A stretch of DNA of 64,000 nt, taken from the NCBI GenBank assembly GCA_965279205.1, contig OZ257144.1:2232001-2296000 (forward strand). The letters are read 5' to 3'. A program made the position numbers and the translations under genes. Within the stretch, counting starts at the first letter, position 1; the number at the start of each line of letters is the position of its first letter. Below are positions 37,491 to 45,550 of the stretch, one piece after another. Source of the stretch: UBA7672 sp965279205. Lineage in GTDB: Bacteria; Pseudomonadota; Alphaproteobacteria; Caulobacterales; Hyphomonadaceae. The notes below the pieces were generated by a model, which saw only the letters and a program-made list of their open reading frames with translations, had not been told where the DNA came from and did not search any database.

Positions 37491-38770
37491 TATGCTGCTG
37501 GCAGTGTCTCCACTGTGCGCTGGATCGCGGTCGTCAGGGTTTTGAGGTCGGCCTCGCCGATGGTGTAGGCCGGTGCGAGATAGATCACCTTGCCTATGGG
37601 TCTGATGAAGACGCCGCGGTCGATGAAGCCGCGGCGCAGCGCCTGTATGTTGAAGGCCTGACGCATTTCAACGGCGCCGACCGAACCACGAATGCGAACG
37701 GCCGCGACCTGTGGAAGATCGCGCAGAGGGCCAAGAGAAGCCAGCAGAAGGGCTTCGATCGCTTTGACCTGATCAAGCCTCGGCTCGCTATCGAACAGGT
37801 CCAGCGACGCGTTGGCGGCAGCGCATCCAAGGGCGTGGCCCATATAAGTGGGGCCGTGCATTAGCGCCTTGGTCGCGTCATCGGAATGGAATGCGTCATA
37901 TACCCGGCGGCTGGCGATGGTGGCAGCCAGCGGAGTCACGCCACCCGTCAGCGCCTTGCCGAGGGTCATGATGTCCGGAATCACCCCCGCCACGTTTGCT
38001 GCGAACATTGCTCCGAGGCGGCCAAAGCCGGTGAAGATCTCGTCGAAGATCAGCAGCACGCCGTGCCGATCACACGCATCACGCATACGCCGCAGCGTTT
38101 CGACATCATGCATTCGCATGCCGGCAGCGCCTTGCAGCAGAGGCTCGACAATGACAGCCGCGATGTCCTTGTGAACCGAGAGTAGCCGGTCGAGTTCCCC
38201 TGCCCTCGCCTCGTCAGTTGGCAGATCAGCGATGTACTGGACCGGCAACGCGGGACCGAACAGCGAGTGCATGCTGTCATCCGGATCGCATACCGACATC
38301 GTCGCAAACGTGTCCCCGTGATAGCCGCCTCGAAACGCCAGAAATTTCGGGCGGACCTGGCCGGTCGTGTTGCGCCAGTACTGCACCGCCATCTTGAGCG
38401 CGACTTCGACCGCGACGGAGCCGGACTCGCAGAAGAACACCTTCGAAAGGTCACCAGGGGCGACATCCGCCAGTCTTGTTGCCAAGCGATAGGCTTGCTC
38501 GTGCGCCAGCCCGCCGAGCATGACGTGGGGCATCAGCTCCAGCTGCCGCCGCATCGCATCGAGAAGGTAGGGGTGGTTGTAACCATGGACGGCGGTCCAC
38601 CAGCTGCCGATACCATCGATCAGCTCGCGCCCGTCTTCCAGCACGATGCGAACGCCATGCGTGGCCTTCACGGCCACGGGGCGCGGCGCTGTCTTCATCT
38701 GGGCGTAGGGCAGCCAGATGTGTTCGAGACCTTTGTCGAGCCAGGCTGGGCCAGTCGCTATGCCGGTCAT
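37490..38770 (-). CDS. bioA: Adenosylmethionine-8-amino-7-oxononanoate aminotransferase
   Basis: A 426-residue PLP enzyme that makes 7,8-diaminopelargonate in biotin synthesis, using S-adenosylmethionine as amino donor. It begins with the family's HIWLPYAQMK and has GGYHGDTFATMSVCDP, LIFDEIFTGFGRLG and the PLP lysine in TLGKALTGG. HGPTYMGHALGCAAANASL follows. It is transcribed away from bioF-bioD across 78 bases, the usual split layout of biotin genes. Confidence 0.95.
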   Translation of the reverse strand: MTGIATGPAWLDKGLEHIWLPYAQMKTAPRPVAVKATHGVRIVLEDGRELIDGIGSWWTAVHGYNHPYLLDAMRRQLELMPHVMLGGLAHEQAYRLATRLADVAPGDLSKVFFCESGSVAVEVALKMAVQYWRNTTGQVRPKFLAFRGGYHGDTFATMSVCDPDDSMHSLFGPALPVQYIADLPTDEARAGELDRLLSVHKDIAAVIVEPLLQGAAGMRMHDVETLRRMRDACDRHGVLLIFDEIFTGFGRLGAMFAANVAGVIPDIMTLGKALTGGVTPLAATIASRRVYDAFHSDDATKALMHGPTYMGHALGCAAANASLDLFDSEPRLDQVKAIEALLLASLGPLRDLPQVAAVRIRGSVGAVEMRQAFNIQALRRGFIDRGVFIRPIGKVIYLAPAYTIGEADLKTLTTAIQRTVETLPAA

Positions 38771-38848
38771 GGCAATCCATCGTGAACGAGATTGAAGCGT
38801 GTCGGCGGTGCGGATAAGGCCTTTCCTGCCCTAAGGGAATGCGTGCAG

Positions 38849-39997
38849 ATGATCTCCAAGGACTTTGCTGAAATCGACGCGGTCGCCGCCGTGCGGCTTG
38901 CGATGCTGGAGGAGCGCGGCCTGCGCCGCGCGCTTTCGCCGACGGAGCGGCTGGCAGACGGCCGCGTCATGCGCGGCGGCCAGCCGATGATCTCATTTTC
39001 CGACAATGACTATCTGGGCCTCAGTTCACATCCGCGGGTGATCGCAGCGGCAGTCGAGGCTACCGGAAAATATGGGACAGGGGCTGGCGCCGCGCGGCTT
39101 GTGACCGGGGACAATCCACTCAACGAGCAGCTTGAAGCAAAGCTCGCTCGGATGAAGGGGTTACCCGCGGCGAGAGTGTTCGGGTCGGGCTATCTGGCCA
39201 ATGCCGGCGCCATTCCGGCCCTTGTAGGCGCTGGCGACCTGATCGTGATGGACGAACTATGCCACGCGTCTATGCACGCTGGTGCAAGACTTTCCGGCGC
39301 GCGTGTCCAGACCTTCTCGCACAACAACGTCACGTCCGCCGCACACTGCCTTCAGGAGCGCGACACAACCTCTCACGCGCTACTGCTGACCGAGACAGTC
39401 TTCTCCATGGATGGCGATCTGGCCCCGCTGGACCAGCTCGTCGAGCTCGCGCGCGAGACGGGCGCCTGGATGATGACCGACGACGCGCACGGGCTTGGCG
39501 TTATTGACCGGCACAATCCGGCGCCGATCCAGATGGGCACCTTGTCAAAGTCTGCCGGCGCTTATGGAGGGTACGTCGCGGGGCCTACCAACTTCATTGA
39601 TCTTCTGACCAGCCGGGCCCGCACCTTCGTGTATGCGACCGGCCTGCCGCCGGGCGTGTTGGCGGCTGCTTTGACGGCGCTGGAGGTGATGCAGGACGAA
39701 CCCGAACTCGGACGCAGGGCGCTGTCGAACGCGAGACTGTTCGGTTCGTTGATCGGTCAGGATGTCGTGCAGAGCTCGATCGTGCCGGTAGTCTTCGGTG
39801 AGGCGGAAGCCGCGATGAAAGCGTCGGCTACCATTGCCGCACAGGGGTTCCTCGTCACAGCCATTCGACCGCCGACAGTTCCTCAAGGAGCCGCCCGTTT
39901 GCGGTTTACATTCTCCTCCAAGCATGAAGCGGCGGACATTCGGCGGCTCGCGGCGTTGGTTCTGGAACTGCTTGGTGACACGGAAACGGCGAAATGA
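38849..39997 (+). CDS. bioF: 8-amino-7-oxononanoate synthase
   Basis: A 382-residue PLP enzyme that condenses pimeloyl-thioester with alanine, the first ring-building step of biotin synthesis. Motifs are FSDNDYLGLSSHP, GTGAGAARLVTG, the DDAHGLG cofactor site and the PLP lysine in GTLSKSAGAYGG. The start at 38849 (AAGGGA 10 bases upstream) gives the family length; an in-frame GTG at 38843 and TTG at 38792 are alternatives. It overlaps bioD by 4 bases. Confidence 0.95.
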   Translation: MISKDFAEIDAVAAVRLAMLEERGLRRALSPTERLADGRVMRGGQPMISFSDNDYLGLSSHPRVIAAAVEATGKYGTGAGAARLVTGDNPLNEQLEAKLARMKGLPAARVFGSGYLANAGAIPALVGAGDLIVMDELCHASMHAGARLSGARVQTFSHNNVTSAAHCLQERDTTSHALLLTETVFSMDGDLAPLDQLVELARETGAWMMTDDAHGLGVIDRHNPAPIQMGTLSKSAGAYGGYVAGPTNFIDLLTSRARTFVYATGLPPGVLAAALTALEVMQDEPELGRRALSNARLFGSLIGQDVVQSSIVPVVFGEAEAAMKASATIAAQGFLVTAIRPPTVPQGAARLRFTFSSKHEAADIRRLAALVLELLGDTETAK

Positions 39998-40674
39998 CCG
40001 GGGTGTTCGTGACCGCTATCGGAACGGACAGCGGCAAGACGCACATGTCTGCAGCCATTGTTCGCGAGCTTGTGGCGCAGGGCCGCCCTGCTCTCGCATT
40101 GAAGCCGCTGATGTCAGGATACTCGCCATCCGCGCTTGATGGATCAGATGCGGGCCGGCTGCTTGCGGCCATGGGTCGCCCCATCAATGAGCGGGCGATT
40201 GCGGACATCTGCTGGACGTCATTCACGGAATGGTCCGCTCCAAACGTAGCGGCGCGTCGGGCTGGCGTGACTCTCAACTATGATGAAATGCTCGGTTTCG
40301 TTCGTACACGATTGAAAGCGCACAACGGGCCTGTACTGGTGGAAGGCGCCGGCGGCGTGATGTCGCCGCTGACCGACACGCATACCAATCTCGATCTCGC
40401 GGCGGATCTCGGATTGCCGATGATGCTGATGGCGTCCAACTACCTCGGGGCCGTCAGCCACACGCTCACTGCCCTGAACGTTCTTGCGCAACGAGATCTC
40501 ACCCCGAAAGTAATCGTCGTCACGGAAACGTTGCCCGGGGCCGGCCCCGCGGCGGCGCTGATCGAGGAGCTGTCCCGCTGGACGAAGCTGCCTCTTCTTG
40601 CAGCACCGTTCGCCCGCACCGTCGCCAACGATCAAGCCGTGGCGGTAGAACTGGTGCGCCGGCTATTCGGTTAG
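39994..40674 (+). CDS. bioD: Dethiobiotin synthetase
   Basis: A 226-residue ATPase that closes the ureido ring of dethiobiotin. The P-loop is GTDSGKTH, the substrate loop LKPLMSGYS, and the second conserved motif VEGAGGVMSPL. The P-loop is shorter than the E. coli GTDTEVGKT. It overlaps bioF by 4 bases and runs 4 bases into the convergent symporter gene. bioB, needed for the last step, is not in the window. Confidence 0.94.
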   Translation: MTGVFVTAIGTDSGKTHMSAAIVRELVAQGRPALALKPLMSGYSPSALDGSDAGRLLAAMGRPINERAIADICWTSFTEWSAPNVAARRAGVTLNYDEMLGFVRTRLKAHNGPVLVEGAGGVMSPLTDTHTNLDLAADLGLPMMLMASNYLGAVSHTLTALNVLAQRDLTPKVIVVTETLPGAGPAAALIEELSRWTKLPLLAAPFARTVANDQAVAVELVRRLFG

Positions 40675-42083
40675 TCGGGATCCTGTTCGATCGGTTGCGC
40701 TGCAAGCGGTGGCGCCTTGCCCGACATGGCAAGCTTCAGCTTGTCGCGATCGAGCGCGCCTTCCCATCCGCTGACCACAATGGTCGCCACCGCATTGCCA
40801 ATGAAGTTGGTAAGTGCGCGGCACTCCGACAGAAAGCGGTCGACGCCGAGAATGATAACCATCCCGGCGACTGGGATCATCGCTTTTCCTTCCGGCCCCA
40901 TGACAGATTCCAGTGTCGCGGCCAGCGCGATGAAGCCCGCGCCCGTGACGCCTGCAGCGCCCTTGGAGCTGAGCATCGCGACGGCCAGCAGGCCAAGCTG
41001 CTGCTCGATGGGCAGATGGATGTTCATGGCCTGCGCGATGAACAGCGCCGCCATCGTCATGTAGATGTTTGTGCCGTCCAGGTTGAACGAGTAACCGGTG
41101 GGAACAACGAGACCGACCACCGGGCGGGCGCACCCTGCTCGCTCCATTTTTTCCATCAACGCCGGCAGGGCGGACTCGGACGAAGAGGTGCCAAGCACCA
41201 GCAGCAGCTCGTCCTTCAGGTAGCGCAGCAGGCTGAAGATCGAAAAACCCGCAAGCAGGCCAATCGCGCCGAGTACAAAGACGATGAACAAAATCGAGGT
41301 GGCGTAGACGGCGCCGACAAGCGCCAGCAGCTTCCAGATCGCTTCAAGGCCAAGGTCGGCGATGATGAAGGCGAATGCGCCGAATGCGCCAATCGGCGCC
41401 GCGCGCATCAGGACCGCTACAATCCTGAAGATCGCCTGTGAAGCGGAGTTCAGGACGTCGAGCGCCTTCTGGGCGCGGTCGCCGGCAATCGCCAGCCCGA
41501 CGCCCGTCAGGATGGCCACGAACAGCACCTGAAGAGTAGACCCCTCAGTCAGCGCCGAGACGAACGTTCTTGGAATGATCGACATCAGAAAGCCGACCAC
41601 AGTCGTATCGTGGGCCTTCTCGGCATACCCCTGGACTGCGGCGATATCCTTCGCGCTGTAGCTGGCTGGATCCGCGTTCATGCCCGCGCCGGGCTGGAAG
41701 ACGTTGGCGACGACGAGACCGATGACCAACGCAAGTGACGAGACAGCCAGGAAATAGACCAACGCCTTGAATGCCACGCGTCCGAGGCTGCCCATGTCGC
41801 GCATGCCGCCTATGCCGACAGCGATCGTGACGAAGATCACCACCGGGATGATCATCTTCACCAGGTTCACAAAAGCATCGCCGAGCGGCTTCAGATAGTC
41901 CCTGACCCAGGGCACTGAGTTGTCCAACGCTCCAGCGCCCAGCACGTCACTGAACCAGTTGATCTTGTAGAGCCAACCGATCAGGCCGCCGAGAACGATG
42001 GCCGTGATCACCTGAAAATAGAGATGGGCGTAGAAGGGTTGTTTGCGCCGCGGGCCTGCGGCGGGCGCGTCGATTACCGCCAT
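40671..42083 (-). CDS. Dicarboxylate/amino acid:cation symporter (DAACS family)
   Basis: A 470-residue inner-membrane symporter with eight or more hydrophobic segments and two re-entrant loops. The serine-rich signature SSSESALP and the substrate-site GYSFNLDGT are both present, as in DctA and GltP. Likely substrates are C4-dicarboxylates or glutamate/aspartate with protons or sodium. The ATG at 42083 has GGAGG 6-7 bases upstream, which favours it over an earlier start. Confidence 0.92.
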   Translation of the reverse strand: MAVIDAPAAGPRRKQPFYAHLYFQVITAIVLGGLIGWLYKINWFSDVLGAGALDNSVPWVRDYLKPLGDAFVNLVKMIIPVVIFVTIAVGIGGMRDMGSLGRVAFKALVYFLAVSSLALVIGLVVANVFQPGAGMNADPASYSAKDIAAVQGYAEKAHDTTVVGFLMSIIPRTFVSALTEGSTLQVLFVAILTGVGLAIAGDRAQKALDVLNSASQAIFRIVAVLMRAAPIGAFGAFAFIIADLGLEAIWKLLALVGAVYATSILFIVFVLGAIGLLAGFSIFSLLRYLKDELLLVLGTSSSESALPALMEKMERAGCARPVVGLVVPTGYSFNLDGTNIYMTMAALFIAQAMNIHLPIEQQLGLLAVAMLSSKGAAGVTGAGFIALAATLESVMGPEGKAMIPVAGMVIILGVDRFLSECRALTNFIGNAVATIVVSGWEGALDRDKLKLAMSGKAPPLAAQPIEQDPD

Positions 42084-42192
42084 GACTATCCTCCAGCCCC
42101 GCACGTGTGCACGGGCTCAAGGCCAGCGCATCACGCAATTTTCCTATAGTAATAGGGCTGTCTGGGAAGTACGCCAGCCCCCTCGCGGGAGC

Positions 42193-43149
42193 TTACGATG
42201 TGGCGTCGGCCGTTTCCGAACTACGGTATTTTGCTCCCGGGATGCGGCCCGGCAGATGGATCAGCATCGGTGCGGCCACGAAGATCGACGAATACGTGCC
42301 GATCACGATGCCGAAGCAGATTGACACGGCAAAGCCGTACAGCACGGGACCGCCGAGGAATGCCATCGTTCCCGCTGCGATCATCGTCGCCAGTGAGGTG
42401 ATCAGGGTTCGCGACAATGTCGATGTGATCGAGATGTCGATGATCGTGGTGATCGGAAGCTTCTTGTACTTCTTCAGCATCTCCCGGATCCGGTCGTAGA
42501 CGACGACCGTGTCGTTGATCGAATAGCCTGCGACGGTGAGGACACCGGCAACAATCGTGAGATCGAACGTCATCTGCGTGATCGAGAACAAGCCGACGCA
42601 CACGTACACATCGTGGAAGGTCGTGATGAACGCGCCCCAGCCAAATTTGGATTCGAACCTGAACCAGACATAGGCGCCAATGGCGACCACGGCCAGGATC
42701 GACGCGATCACGCCGCTCTGGAAGAGTTCGCCCGAAACCTTGGGGCCCACCGCGTCGACCTTGCGAACCGAAGCTTCGGTTCCAAGCGCGCCTGTAACCT
42801 TGCGCGTGATCTCTTCGATTTCCGTCGCATCGCTGGCGGGCGGCAAGCGGATCAGAACAGTCTTTCCGCCGTCGGTCGTCGTGACGTTGCTGTTGCTTTC
42901 GTCGAAACCAACCTTGGCGAGTTCCTCGCGCACGACTCCAGAGTCGAACGACGACGTGCTCGCCGCTTCGATCTGCACGCCGCCAGTGAAGTCGAGGCCC
43001 ATGTTGAGGCCTTGGGTGGCGAGCGACACCGTCGTCGCAACGAACAACACCGTCGTAACGAGGAAGCCGATCCAGCGGATCTTCATGAAGGGAAAAGGCT
43101 TGGGCTCTTCTGCCTGGGCCTTGTTGGCGCTGGGTTTATCCCACCACAT
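42193..43149 (-). CDS. secF: Protein translocase subunit SecF
   Basis: A 318-residue inner-membrane protein that, with SecD, uses the proton gradient to drive late steps of Sec export. It has TM1 near residues 28-48, the signature GLDFTGGVQIE, a periplasmic domain, then five more membrane segments including the conserved SINDTVVVYDRIRE. secD normally lies directly upstream; here the upstream gene is on the opposite strand, so secD must be elsewhere. Confidence 0.95.
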   Translation of the reverse strand: MWWDKPSANKAQAEEPKPFPFMKIRWIGFLVTTVLFVATTVSLATQGLNMGLDFTGGVQIEAASTSSFDSGVVREELAKVGFDESNSNVTTTDGGKTVLIRLPPASDATEIEEITRKVTGALGTEASVRKVDAVGPKVSGELFQSGVIASILAVVAIGAYVWFRFESKFGWGAFITTFHDVYVCVGLFSITQMTFDLTIVAGVLTVAGYSINDTVVVYDRIREMLKKYKKLPITTIIDISITSTLSRTLITSLATMIAAGTMAFLGGPVLYGFAVSICFGIVIGTYSSIFVAAPMLIHLPGRIPGAKYRSSETADATS

Positions 43150-43261
43150 GCTGGTCTCGTTCGAAGCTGCCGCCGGCTGGGCCGGTTCCGGGGTTGCCGG
43201 ACGGCCCCTGCGCTACCAGTTGAGATTGAAAAGCGCCATCCTAAAAAACTTCAGGAACTAC

Positions 43262-43927
43262 ATGGACTTGAACGATCCTAAGCTCAATCAGAGCTGCGTC
43301 CCCCTTGTTCACCAAGGCCTTCGTACAACCGACCTGCTTCTGGCCGCGGTCCGTGGCCAGGACGAACGGGTCACGATTGCAGAGATCCTGGACGCGCTGG
43401 ACGCTCGAGCGTTTGGGCTGGCGACGCTGATGTTCGCCATTCCTTCGATTGTCCCCATGCCGCCTGGGATACCGACAGTCGTTGGCGTCTGTCTGCTGAT
43501 TGTCTCGGTCCAGATGGTTATCGGTCGTCAGGAGCTATGGCTGCCGAAAATTCTGTCGGAGCGAGGATTTTCGAGGACCGCGCTGATTTCTGGGCTGGAG
43601 AAGGTGAGGCCTACGCTCTCGGCGGCCGAAAAGCTGTCAGGCCCTAGACTTTTGTTCATGACCGGCCGGATCGGGACCGTCGTGATAGGCCTGATCGTCT
43701 TGATCATGGCGATTGTCCTCATCCTTCCCCTGCCCCCCGGTGGAAACTTCCCGCCGGCGCTCGCCTGCGCGGTGCTGGGCCTCGGATTGGCGGAGCGGGA
43801 TGGCTTGATCGTCATGATCGGACTCGCCGTTTCTATCGCTGCCACAGTAGCGGTCTGGTTTGTAACGGCGCTGTTTATCGAGTCCCTGCCCCAACTCTGG
43901 CAGTGGGTGACGGGCCTTTTCGGCTAG
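43262..43927 (+). CDS. ExoD family exopolysaccharide-associated membrane protein
   Basis: A 221-residue membrane protein of the ExoD family. ExoD was described in Rhizobium as needed for normal exopolysaccharide and alkaline tolerance; its biochemical role is unknown. Family features are the N-terminal ILDALDARAFGLATLMFAI, PSIVPMPPGIPTVVG and the later hydrophobic GTVVIGLIVLIMAIVLILPLP. The start at ATG 43262 has AGGA 5 bases upstream. The long frame that runs back into secF is a shadow. Confidence 0.87.
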   Translation: MDLNDPKLNQSCVPLVHQGLRTTDLLLAAVRGQDERVTIAEILDALDARAFGLATLMFAIPSIVPMPPGIPTVVGVCLLIVSVQMVIGRQELWLPKILSERGFSRTALISGLEKVRPTLSAAEKLSGPRLLFMTGRIGTVVIGLIVLIMAIVLILPLPPGGNFPPALACAVLGLGLAERDGLIVMIGLAVSIAATVAVWFVTALFIESLPQLWQWVTGLFG

Positions 43928-44061
43928 TAGCTCCCGTAGCTGCCGAAACCACAGTTTGCGACAATTGGGGGTGTTCCCGGTGTAGTCCTGCGACACCCGG
44001 CGGCGATGGTGAATTCAATGGACGCCGAATCGAGCGTCCGAAAAGCTGGAGACGCCTCCCC

Positions 44062-44706
44062 ATGAACCTTCGTTTGCTCGCTGCAGCTGGACTGGCCGTT
44101 GTCGCCGGCGCTGCCTATGCCCAACCGCCCGGCATTGGCGGCCCGCATGGTCCCGGTCCCGGAGGCGGCTTCGGCCTCCTGCAGTTCGACGCCAATGGCG
44201 ATGGAAAGCTCACCAAGGCAGAGTTCGATACCGCTTTGCGCGCCCGCTTCAGCAAGATCGACACCAACAAGGATGGCTCGGCAACGCGCGAGGAGTTCGA
44301 GGCCTCACGGCAGACAGAGATGGAAGTTCATCGGAGCGAAGTCGCCAAGGCGCGCTTCACCGAGCTCGACAAGGACAAGAATGGCCAGCTGAGCCAGGCA
44401 GAGTTCCTCGCCGGAGCGCCCGGGGGCCCCGGAGGCCTGCGCATGGGTGTCGGTGGACCTCCAGGGCCAGGCTTCGGTCCTCCTGGGCGGGGCGGCCCTG
44501 ACAGGCAGGGCGGCCCTCGTGGATGGGATGGCCAGGGTGGCGGTCAGCCCCAGCGCGCCGGCCCGAACGACGCTGACGATGATGGCAAGGTCACATTTGC
44601 CGAATTCAGCGCCGGTCTGACCGCTGGCTTCAACCGAGCCGACACCAACAAGGATGGAACCGTCACAATCGCCGAGCTTCAGGCGCTGCCGGGAGGTCCC
44701 CGCTAA
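44062..44706 (+). CDS. Exported EF-hand calcium-binding protein
   Basis: A 214-residue exported protein with signal peptide ending AYAQPP. Five EF-hand loops are visible: DANGDGKLTKAEF, DTNKDGSATREEF, DKDKNGQLSQAEF, DADDDGKVTFAEF and DTNKDGTVTIAEL. A Gly/Pro-rich stretch lies between the third and fourth. It should bind calcium in the periplasm. A two-component system follows on the same strand, whose kinase also has a Gly/Pro-rich periplasmic part. A GGAG lies 10 bases before the ATG. Confidence 0.88.
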   Translation: MNLRLLAAAGLAVVAGAAYAQPPGIGGPHGPGPGGGFGLLQFDANGDGKLTKAEFDTALRARFSKIDTNKDGSATREEFEASRQTEMEVHRSEVAKARFTELDKDKNGQLSQAEFLAGAPGGPGGLRMGVGGPPGPGFGPPGRGGPDRQGGPRGWDGQGGGQPQRAGPNDADDDGKVTFAEFSAGLTAGFNRADTNKDGTVTIAELQALPGGPR

Positions 44707-44768
44707 TCGCGGAGGGGTGCGCCGGTTTCTCCCCCTCCCCCTTCGAGCTGGCGCATTCCTCTCGACCC

Positions 44769-44818
44769 TGCAGCCTGTTGCATCGAACCGATCCGATGCA
44801 GCAGGCTGCACCTGTTTT
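44769..44818 (+). terminator. Hairpin between EF-hand gene and response regulator
   Basis: A 17-base stem (44769-44785 with 44794-44810) with one G-T pair and loop AACCGATC, followed by CCTGTTTT. It lies 62 bases after the EF-hand stop and about 20 before the response-regulator start. It is likely a terminator or an attenuator that lowers read-through into the two-component genes. Confidence 0.75.
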
Positions 44819-44836
44819 ACGGAACGGCTCCGAGTC

Positions 44837-45550
44837 ATGTCCCAAAGCCTGCTCATCGTCGAAGACGAGGCCTCGATCCGGGAGCCGCTGGTCAAGTATT
44901 TCGAGAACAACCAGTTCCGCGTGAAGGCTGCGGCGAATGCCGCTGAGGCCCGCACACTGCTGACGGCGCATGCCTTCGATCTGGTGATCTCGGACATCAT
45001 GATGCCCGGCGAGGACGGGCTGAGCCTCGCGCGGCACATCCGCTCTACCGGCAACCTGCCAGTGATCCTGCTGACAGCGCGGAGCGAGGAAATCGATCGC
45101 ATTCTTGGCCTGGAGGTGGGCGCCGACGACTACGTGGTGAAGCCGTTTTCGCCGCGCGAGCTATTGGCGCGGGTGAAGGCCGTGATCCGGCGGACCAACA
45201 GCCTGCCGCCGCGGCAGACGGCGCCTGAAACGGTGTCGTACACCTTTGGCAACTGGGTGCTGAAGACCGGCGAGCGCGATTTGGTCGGGCCGGATGGATT
45301 GAGCGTGCCGCTATCGTCGGGCGAATACGCGCTGCTACTGGTGCTGGTCGAACGGCCTAAGCTAGTGCTCACCCGCGATCAGTTGCTAGATCTCACGCAG
45401 GGTCGAGAGGCGCATGTGTTTGACCGCTCGATCGACAATCAGATCAGCCGCTTGCGGCGCAAGATCGAGGAAGATCCGAAGTCGCCAAAATACATCAAGA
45501 CTGTGTGGGGCGGCGGCTACAGCTTCTCTGCTGAGGTGCGCAAGCTGTGA
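44837..45550 (+). CDS. OmpR-family response regulator
   Basis: A 237-residue response regulator. The receiver has the acidic pair in IVEDEAS, the phospho-acceptor Asp in LVISDIMMPGEDG and the Lys in VVKPFSPRE. The C-terminal winged helix (GNWVLKTGERDLVG to YIKTVWGGGYSF) is OmpR/PhoB type. The ATG at 44837 gives the usual N-terminus. The kinase gene overlaps its stop by 4 bases, so the two are coupled partners. Target genes are unknown; the EF-hand gene upstream is a candidate. Confidence 0.93.
   Translation: MSQSLLIVEDEASIREPLVKYFENNQFRVKAAANAAEARTLLTAHAFDLVISDIMMPGEDGLSLARHIRSTGNLPVILLTARSEEIDRILGLEVGADDYVVKPFSPRELLARVKAVIRRTNSLPPRQTAPETVSYTFGNWVLKTGERDLVGPDGLSVPLSSGEYALLLVLVERPKLVLTRDQLLDLTQGREAHVFDRSIDNQISRLRRKIEEDPKSPKYIKTVWGGGYSFSAEVRKL

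Noticed and set aside
42143..42156. CCTAT-AGTA-ATAGG palindrome upstream of the symporter gene
   Set aside because: Five-base arms are expected by chance; no known operator recognised.
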